Below are positions 11,838-18,070 of a DNA stretch of 18,070 nt, piece after piece. The DNA comes from Hirudo medicinalis. Lineage: Eukaryota; Annelida; Clitellata; Hirudinida; Hirudinidae. The notes under the pieces are model-generated. The model was given only the letters and a program-made list of their open reading frames with translations. It was not told where the DNA came from and did no database searches. Within the stretch, counting starts at the first letter, position 1; every line of letters begins with the position of its first letter. Both the position numbers and the translations under genes were made by a program. Where the stretch lies: NCBI GenBank assembly GCA_011800805.1, contig MPNW01000993.1:57692-75761 (forward strand). The letters are read 5' to 3'.

Positions 11838-14800
11838 ATGCACGTCGGTCATCCAGAGCTTTGCGCGATCATGGCAGGGGGATTGACAGAATCGGGGAAT
11901 CCGCTTTTGAAGTTTTCTTGTGCTTGTAAAGATTATCTGGAGCCTTGCTTTATACCTTTTATGGCCTTGCTGTTTTCTCTTTTCACGGCCTTCAGTCTTT
12001 TTCATTCTGTACAGAAGAACATCTCTATTATAGCTTTGGCTTTAATATTCATAGTTGGAGGGATATGTTATTGCTTGAAGTCGGTTGTTGGACTCTACTG
12101 CAAAGAAGGCTTAGAAAATTGTTTAAAGCGAGATATCTTGCAAACTCTCGTCAGGATGCTGAAATGGTAATATTATGTTCGTTAACTATTGGTTACTTAG
12201 GCCGGAAATACAAAAAATGTATACTTGTCTTCCGCCAGCAGACACTTACATAATAGTAAAAGCTAGTCTTTAATGTAGCTGAAGTTAGCAGACAAATTTA
12301 TTTTCAAAATTAATTTCAAATTTATTTTCAATTGCGGAGTTTTAAATTATAATATTTTGAAACTACGTTTCAAATGCTTTTTAAAAATGTTCATATATCA
12401 ATTGTACGAAGACCTTCAGATTTTGAAATTATTTGGGGAAAAAGGTTTATAAGATTTTAAAATAAACACGATCCGGGAAATCCAGCGAGTCCTACACAAT
12501 TCAAACCTTAAAATAATTTTCTTGAGAAAAAGCTGTTTAAATATATAACCTGAACATTTTGATGCACGTTTGATCAGTCAGAGTTGCTTGGTTATTGAAT
12601 AAAAGAGGACTTTTGAAAAACGAATTCCACAAATTCCTGTTTGTTTAAAAAAATTGAGTCTTCGTGCAATTGATATATGAACATTTTTAAAAAGCATTTG
12701 AAACGTAGCTTCCAAATATTATAATTTAAAACTTTGCAAGTGAAAATAAATTTGAGAGTCTGCTAGCTTCAGCTAAGTTAAAGACTTTTACCATTGTATG
12801 AGTGTCTGCTGGCGGAAGACGAGTGGTAATATAGTCATGGCGCCTCTTTTATTTTGTCGTAACCTTCCTGATTTATGTCGACTTAACGGTAAGCACTATT
12901 TTTAACTTTTCGTTTTACAAGCTCTCGATTAAAAAGGTTTAAAAAAATTTTATTTCAAGGTTTTTGTGGGTCGTTTCTATTATTTTAATTCTTACGGTCG
13001 TCATTCTCGATGCTTTGAAGAGTCCTCAGAATCTCATCTCTTTGGCCGGTTTGACGACGCTAGTTCTCGTCTGCTTCGTGTTTTCAGCCAAGCCGACGCT
13101 GGTAATGGCGGTATTTTATTTTGTTTGTTAAGAAATATAAATAAAATGGAGATGTCGAGTCACTTTTGAATGTTGTTTAATTTAACTAACTGTAAATGAC
13201 TTGAAAATGACGGACAACTCGATCTGAAAACGATTTTAAAAACTTCACGGCGATGTACGATTTGTAAACAATTGAGCGCTCCGCTAAGTCATGATTATGT
13301 TTACTTAATTAAGTTGTATAATCGAAGATTAATTGAAATTAATTTCTATCGCCAGTTCGTTTTATTAGCTCGGCGTTTGACCTTCACATTATAAACATTC
13401 TTAGTGCGATGAAAAATATTTACTTTTCGCATTTTTTAAAGGTAGAATGGCGTCTGATTTTTTCTGGGATGTTGCTTCAATGCCTCATGGGTCTGGCCGT
13501 GATGAGGTGCAAACCGGTATTTGTCTCCGTCACATGGGTGGCAAACCAGATCACCGGCTACCTTGGCTGCGCCAAACCGGCAGCAGTTTTCCTCTTTGGG
13601 GAAAATTACAAGGACCACGAATTCCTGATGGGGGTACTAAATTTGTTTATCTTTGTTAACTTCGTATCAAAGGTTAACAAGTTTTCTTGCTCGCTTATCG
13701 AGCCATGCAAAGGTCAAGAGTATTTACCTATTTAGTAAGTAAGTAAATTTATTTATATAGCGCCACAAGCGTGAGCGTCAGGGGCGCTTAGGCCATTTAT
13801 ATAGCGCCGGCTCCCAGGGGCGCTTTGTGATGGTGCAAGCTGGGTTTCGAACACGACACGTAACGACTGTTGCTTTTACCGTCGTTCGCAGGAACGCTAC
13901 CCTCCGAGCCAACTTGCACCCCATTTAGATTTCTTTATTGTTTTTTTTTTAAATCTATCCACTTTTTCTTCTTTAGTTAACTGCTGTCGGCGTCTTCTTC
14001 AATTCGACAAGCTATTTCTTGTACCAGGTCGGGATTCTACAAGTCACGATCAGAGCTATTGGATCAGCCTTCAGCCTGGTCATTCCAGCCACGAGGGTGG
14101 AGTGTTTTGCCGCCGTGTCCAATATTTTCTTCGGACCTGTTAGATTTTGTCTATCCTTTTGGGTTCCTTACACTTTACAAACCGATGTCAGCTCCTTTAC
14201 AATTACAAACTTTACTTTGTAATTCGAGTTGGATCATTCGCTAAATAATAAATAAATACTTTAATAAAATAATTAAATTTAATAAATAAATACCATTAAA
14301 ATCGCTCAGGACGCTACGATGCTGATGGTGAAGCCGATGATATCCAGCATAACCAAAGCCCAGCTCCATACGTTGATGNAATATAAATAAATTTAATAAT
14401 AAATACCATTTAAAATCGCTCAGGACGCTACGATGCTGATGGTGAAGCCGATGATATCCAGCATAACCAAAGCCCAGCTCCATACGTTGATGTCGGCTGG
14501 AATGTCTTCCATCGACGCGGGAATGATTCCAATCTTCGAGAGCATTGGAGTAAGTAATTGTAACACACTCGTAGTGTTCGAAAACTGTTCTGAAATAGAG
14601 CATCGATGTCTTTCATCTGGATTAATTTGAGTGGTATCACCTGTCAATGTAGTAGTACTTGTTGAGGTAAGAACAACCCGAGCTGAAAATAAGATTTTTT
14701 TTTTAATTATTATGGTTCTTAAGTTAAGTAAGACTGTCTTGATCAAGCAGATACCATCCAGTCACTTACTGTCAGCGTCCTTCATGTCTGCCCCTGCGGC

Positions 14801-17709
14801 AATCGTCTTCTCGAGACTTCTGACACCCGAGGAAGAGAACGTTGAGGACTGCAAGTCGCTCACCTTTGAACGGACGTAAGGAGGTCCCTTGATACCTGTG
14901 ATAGATTTGGTTTCTTGAACCTGGATTAGTTGATTATTATGAACTTTTTATAGCATTATTGGAATTGTCCTAAATAATAATCTCGACATCTTTGTTTAAA
15001 ATAAAAATCAAATTATTTTCTAAAATAAAAATCAAATTATTTTCTAAAATAAAAATCAAATTATTTTCTAAAATAAAAATCAATTTATGTTCTAAAATAA
15101 AAATCAATTTATTTTCTAAAATGAAAATCAAATTATGTTTTAAAATAAAAATCATTTTATTAAAAAAAAAAAAATATATTTACACCATTCTTGATATAAA
15201 ACCTTGTGTTCATAAACTTAAGTGTATTCATTAAAACCTTTTCATCCTCCAAGACAGTTCTCTGGCATCTTGGAAGCGATCCATCGAGGTGCAAGGGATG
15301 GACTGACCTTCTCCTTCGTCATTCTCTCGGTTCTTCTCGCCTACGTGTCCTTATTGGACTTCACCAACACCACTCTCACCTGGTTTGGGAACAGATTAGG
15401 CATCGAGGAACTCACCTTGCAGGTAATAAGATTTTTGTTGTTGTTGTAATTTTTTTAAAATTGTTTTTGTTTTATTAAAAATTGAGAAAAAGGTGAAAGG
15501 CATGGAGAAGAGCATTCTTAATGTGATCGATGACCGTAAAAAATTCTCCGTAAAAAGAAGAAGGATGAAAATCTTGAAAATTCAATTTTAATTTTAATTT
15601 CGATTGTCAGTTGTGGTTAATATTGCTCATCAATAATAACAATAATATCGTCATCATCATCATCGTCGTCTTCATCATGACCACCATCGTCGTCACCATC
15701 GTTATCACCATCGTCATCACCATCGTCATCGTCGTCGTCGTCGTCGTCGTCACCACCATAGCGATCACCACCATCATCGTCATCACAATCACCGTCATCA
15801 TCATCATCACCATCAATCATCCAGGTAATAGCGTCGTACGTCTTCCTACCTGTCGTCGGCGTCATGGGCGTCGAGCGGAAGGACTGGACAGAAGTATCGA
15901 AACTCGTTGGCCTCAAGACCATCATCAATGAATTCCTGGCTTACGAACGACTCTCGCGACTCATCTCGAACAGGAAGCTCGGACTCGAACCAAGTATTTC
16001 TGTCGGTCGTCTTTATTGATATTATTGTTATTGTTATTGTTATTATCATCATCATCGTCGTCATCGTCATCATCATATTCATCATCATCATTATCACCGT
16101 CGTCGTCGTCGTCATCGTCATTGTCATCATCGCCATCGTCGTCGTCATCATCATCATCATCATCGTCACAGTCGTCATCGTCATCATCATCATCATCATC
16201 GTCACCGTCACAGTCGTCATCGTCATCATCGTCGTCGTCGCCGTCGTCATCGTCATCATCGTCACAGTCGTCATCGTCATCATCATCGTCATCATCGTCA
16301 CCGTCACAGTCGTCATCGTCATCATCGTCACCGTCACAGTCGTCATCGTCAATTATTTATTTAATTATCAACAAAAAGATTACGACAACAGTTTCACATT
16401 CGTGAAAATATCGATGTGATGTGTTGAATATTCTTAATGCGGACGTTGGATTAGTAATATTCAACACTTTAATATTTTCACGAATCTAAAACTGATGTCG
16501 TAATCCTTTTCAAATTGTGCATTTATAATATACCGAGAGTTCGTCTCTGGCAATGTTCAGGTACGCTCTGAGGCAATAGCCTCGTACGCCCTGTGCGGGT
16601 TCTCGAACATCGGCACGGTGGGGACCCTGGTTGGTTTCATCGCAGCCATAGCTCCAGAGAGGAAGAGTGAGATGCTACCTTAAATTTTTCAATCTTTCTT
16701 TCTTTTTTTTTGTGTGAAAATCTACTTTAATTCAATTTAAATGAAAACATGTGCTTTGTGGGATCAACCTGAGTTGATTACCTGAGTTACCTTACAATTA
16801 GCGGAGTTTTACAATATTACCATGGAAAGGGTCTAATCTAGGTGAACTCTGAGTCAAATGTTGCCAAAAAATGTCCACCTGAGAGGACGATCTCAATGTT
16901 TAGTTATTCAAAACGAAACCCCATTACAGGTGGATCAACAGGTCGCACAGGTAGCTAGCTATCAATTAGGCGGTCATATTTTGCCGCTAATAAGCCATAA
17001 TAAACAAAAAAATAAAAAAATAAGTCCATATAAATTCTCAGCTGATGTATCCAAGATGGCGGCACGGTGTCTCCTGGCTTCGAGTTGTGCTTGTTTTTCA
17101 ACCGCCTGTGTTGCAGGTTTGTTTGTAAATATTTTTGTAAATAATTTCTTGTAAATATTTTGTAAATGATTTTTCGGGAATATTTTGTAAATGATTTGTT
17201 GTAAATATTTTGTAAACATTATTTTCTTGTAAGTATTTTTTTCTGAAATATTTCGTAAAATGTTGTACGGACGGTTTGAATTCTTGAATTTTGTTCAATG
17301 ATTTCGCTTTTTTTCTTTTTGAATTTAATTGAATTAATGATTAATTCGTCGATGAGAAGTTCTATTCTAATCTTAGCGTGTTTTACAATAACAATTATAA
17401 TCATCATCATAATCGTCATCATCGTCATCATCATCATCATCGTCATCGTCGTCATCGTCATCGTCATCGTCATCATCATCATCATCATCATCCTCGTCGT
17501 CGTCATCTCCATCATCTTCTTATAATCATTTTCAACATCATCATCATCGTCGTCGTCGTCATCATTTTGTTGTTATTATTATTTCAAATAATTCTTTTAA
17601 AATGTCCATGTCGAGATTACTTTACAGCTCTCTTCTACACAGACGACTGAGCCAAGGTGCGGATGAGGAAGATTATTCCCGGATCATCGACACGGACCTT
17701 TTTTGGTAG
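11838..17709 (+). CDS. SLC28: Concentrative nucleoside transporter (SLC28/CNT family), divergent
   Basis: CNTs couple Na+ or H+ to nucleoside uptake at the plasma membrane. Exons: 11838-12166, 12960-13101, 13442-13633, 13977-14138, 14424-14549, 14751-14875, 15254-15422, 15825-16001, 16561-16666, 17042-17150 and 17643-17709. Phases agree throughout, giving about 567 residues (human 649-691; both termini shorter). Landmarks, in order: two N-terminal membrane segments; DALKSPQNLISLAGL; EWRLIFSGMLLQCLMGLAVM; SNIFFG; PSSHLLSASFMSAPAA; LEAIHRGARDG; TLTWFGN; ASYVFLPVVGVMGVE; INEFLAYERLS; SVRSEAIASYALCGFSNIG; and AARCLLAS with TACVAGLF. SLC28A3 is the closest human paralogue by eye. The HP1 motif, GQTE-S/A-P-L-L in active CNTs, reads GPDATMLM across the exon 4/5 junction, so the base-binding Gln-Thr-Glu is gone; the NEF and CGFxN motifs on the ribose side are kept. 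The start may instead be an internal exon edge (TAG|ATG). The last exon is tentative: translation could end at TAA 17152 if exon 10 is terminal. Confidence 0.92.
12223..12821. mobile_element. Foldback (long inverted repeat) element in SLC28 intron 1
   Basis: The left arm, about 12223-12413, and right arm, about 12658-12821, are reverse complements. The innermost 75 bp differ at only three positions by eye, and the outer part (GTCTTCCGCCAGCAGACACT) matches perfectly over 20 bases. The arms diverge in the middle by small insertions. A spacer of about 245 bp separates them. There is no transposase-like open frame, so this looks like a non-autonomous foldback or MITE-like element. It would form a long hairpin in the pre-mRNA. 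No target-site duplication was found. Confidence 0.75.
13730..13928 (-). mobile_element. tRNA-derived SINE with target-site duplication, SLC28 intron 3
   Basis: Read on the minus strand, the element begins at 13922 with a tRNA-like head (13918-13833): GTGCAAG pairs with CTTGCAC as an acceptor stem, an A-box-like TTGGCTCGGAGGG follows the first strand, and a B-box-like TGTTCGAAACCC precedes the second. The body has two GCGCTATATAAAT motifs, each about 10-20 bases after a GCGCCCCTG motif, and ends in a (TTAC)n-like tail. ATTTAG flanks both ends (13730-13735 and 13923-13928), which fits a target-site duplication. The extra-long variable region would suit a type II (Ser/Leu-like) tRNA ancestor, but that is a guess. 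Confidence 0.75.
14275..14492 (+). repeat. Tandem copy of intron 4/exon 5 edge with an N (assembly scar)
   Basis: The 3' end of intron 4 and the first 69 bases of exon 5 occur twice, 114 bp apart: 14275-14378 and about 14384-14492. A single N sits between them at 14379. The exon portions are identical, and the AT-rich parts differ by a few indels. Only the second copy continues into the rest of exon 5. Confidence 0.85.
14997..15162 (+). repeat. 24-bp tandem repeat in SLC28 intron 6
   Basis: Seven copies of a 24-bp unit resembling TAAAATAAAAATCAAATTAT followed by TTTC, with strict 24-bp spacing. Because 24 is a multiple of three and the unit lacks stops in two frames, both strands show open frames (Lys-Ile-rich on plus, Phe-Ile-Leu-Glu-rich on minus). 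The position inside an intron argues against translation. Confidence 0.95.
15651..15815 (+). repeat. (CAT/CGT)n array in SLC28 intron 7
   Basis: Mixed ATC, GTC and ACC units fill most of the intron and run to within about 10 bases of the acceptor of exon 8 (AG at 15824). This leaves little ordinary polypyrimidine tract. Confidence 0.95.
16041..16350 (+). repeat. Long (CAT/CGT)n array in SLC28 intron 8
   Basis: About 310 bp of ATC/GTC units with a higher-order motif of about 36-48 bases containing GTCACCGTCACAGTCGTCAT. It is the longest array in the window. It starts about 40 bases after the exon 8 donor and gives open frames of poly-Ser, poly-Ile/Val and, on the minus strand, Met-Thr repeats. 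Confidence 0.95.
16374..16510. mobile_element. Short foldback hairpin in SLC28 intron 8
   Basis: The left arm, 16374-16432, and right arm, 16456-16510, are near-perfect reverse complements over about 55 bp (cores GATTACGACA, ATTCGTGAAAATAT and GTGTTGAATATT), with a loop of about 23 bp. It directly follows the CAT array. It may be a MITE remnant or a structured intronic element. No coding content. Confidence 0.7.
17117..17260 (+). repeat. Degenerate repeat full of GTAAAT donor-like hexamers
   Basis: TTTTGTAAATATT-like units recur from the end of SLC28 exon 10 into intron 10. GTAAAT or a close variant occurs at 17125, 17137, 17151, 17162, 17187, 17201, 17212, 17229 and 17255. I chose 17151 as the donor because only it gives the phase needed by the last exon. 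Confidence 0.8.
17399..17562 (+). repeat. (CAT/CGT)n array in SLC28 intron 10
   Basis: Two blocks of ATC/GTC units, at 17399-17520 and 17535-17562, in the same orientation as the arrays in introns 7 and 8. Confidence 0.95.
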
Positions 17710-17924
17710 TTAATTAATTGAGCGCCTCATCATGTAAAGCTCGACCTGAAACGATTGTCGATAGTCGTCTGCTCGTGACCGCCCGCTGCTCGAATATGAA
17801 CTTTTTCAGTTTTTAATAACCCTTTCAGGAGGCCGAGAGAAACTGTTTTTGAAAGAAAATCAACAACAAAATTTGCGGGTTGTGGATTTTAATTCGCCTA
17901 AATATTATTTTAGTATAATTATTG

Positions 17925-17926
<2 letters not shown>
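17710..17926 (+). other. Likely SLC28 3' UTR / downstream sequence
   Basis: This follows the proposed stop at 17707-17709. No canonical AATAAA is visible and nothing is recognisable, so the 3' end of the transcript is undefined. Confidence 0.3.
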
Positions 17927-17962
<36 letters not shown>

Positions 17963-18012
17963 TTGTTGTAACTATGATGATGATGATTATTATTATAGTT
18001 ATTTTGTTGTGA

Positions 18013-18050
<38 letters not shown>

Positions 18051-18070
18051 GTTGTTGTTGTTATTGTTGT
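17927..18070 (+). repeat. (ATT)n and (GTT)n arrays at the window end
   Basis: ATT arrays at 17927-17963 and 18014-18050, then GTT units running off the window, with GAT units between them. Confidence 0.95.

Noticed and set aside
14241..14603. Minus-strand open frame with an internal repeat and an unknown residue
   Set aside because: It is antisense to SLC28 exon 5, and the internal repeat is the assembly duplication around the N.
15651..15815. Regular trinucleotide arrays considered as a CRISPR array or satellite
   Set aside because: There are no unique spacers and the unit is three bases; it is an ordinary eukaryotic microsatellite within an intron.
15846..16419. Open frames on both strands (poly-Ser, Ile/Val, Met-Thr)
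   Set aside because: They follow from the CAT/CGT array. Only 15825-16001 on the plus strand is a real SLC28 exon.

Overview
This is nuclear DNA of an invertebrate animal. It carries three intron-containing protein genes whose exons splice in phase (introns from about 100 bp to 0.8 kb), set in DNA unusually rich in tri- and tetranucleotide microsatellites. The genes are animal ones: a Rab GTPase, the NF90 partner NF45/ILF2, and an SLC28 (CNT) nucleoside transporter. Short introns, a tRNA-derived SINE and widespread (ATT)n and (CATCGT)n arrays suit a marine invertebrate such as a lophotrochozoan or cnidarian, but I cannot place the phylum from this window.

Layout. Positions 1-5716 hold no gene I can support; they are a patchwork of simple-sequence arrays (ATT, TTCG/TTCA, CTTC, a 21-mer, GAT, CAT/CGT, GGAT, a perfect 10-mer, CAA) with stretches of unassigned sequence between them. 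Positions 5717-7182, minus strand, hold a four-exon Rab19/Rab43-type GTPase with a one-base frameshift in exon 3. Positions 7242-8216 are a roughly 1 kb, AT-rich, head-to-head interval between the Rab gene and ILF2. Positions 8217-11283, plus strand, hold complete ILF2 in eleven coding exons. About 550 bp further on, 11838-17709, plus strand, holds an SLC28 transporter in eleven coding exons. Its introns carry a foldback element, a tRNA-type SINE with a target-site duplication, a second hairpin, a 24-mer array and three long CAT/CGT arrays. An assembly scar (one N and a tandem copy of exon-5 sequence) lies just before exon 5. The window ends in (ATT)n.

The genes have unrelated known roles: vesicle traffic, dsRNA-binding RNP biology, and nucleoside uptake. 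I see no sign of a functional cluster. The points most worth checking are: an SLC28 protein that has lost the HP1 Gln-Thr-Glu nucleobase-binding motif while keeping the ribose-binding half; an ILF2 intron that is a multiple of three, free of stops and lacks a GT donor; the Rab frameshift; and the two intronic foldback elements. I found no CRISPR array, prokaryotic operon or clearly new multi-gene system. All exon boundaries were set by eye from splice signals, phase and remembered family sequences, not by alignment software.
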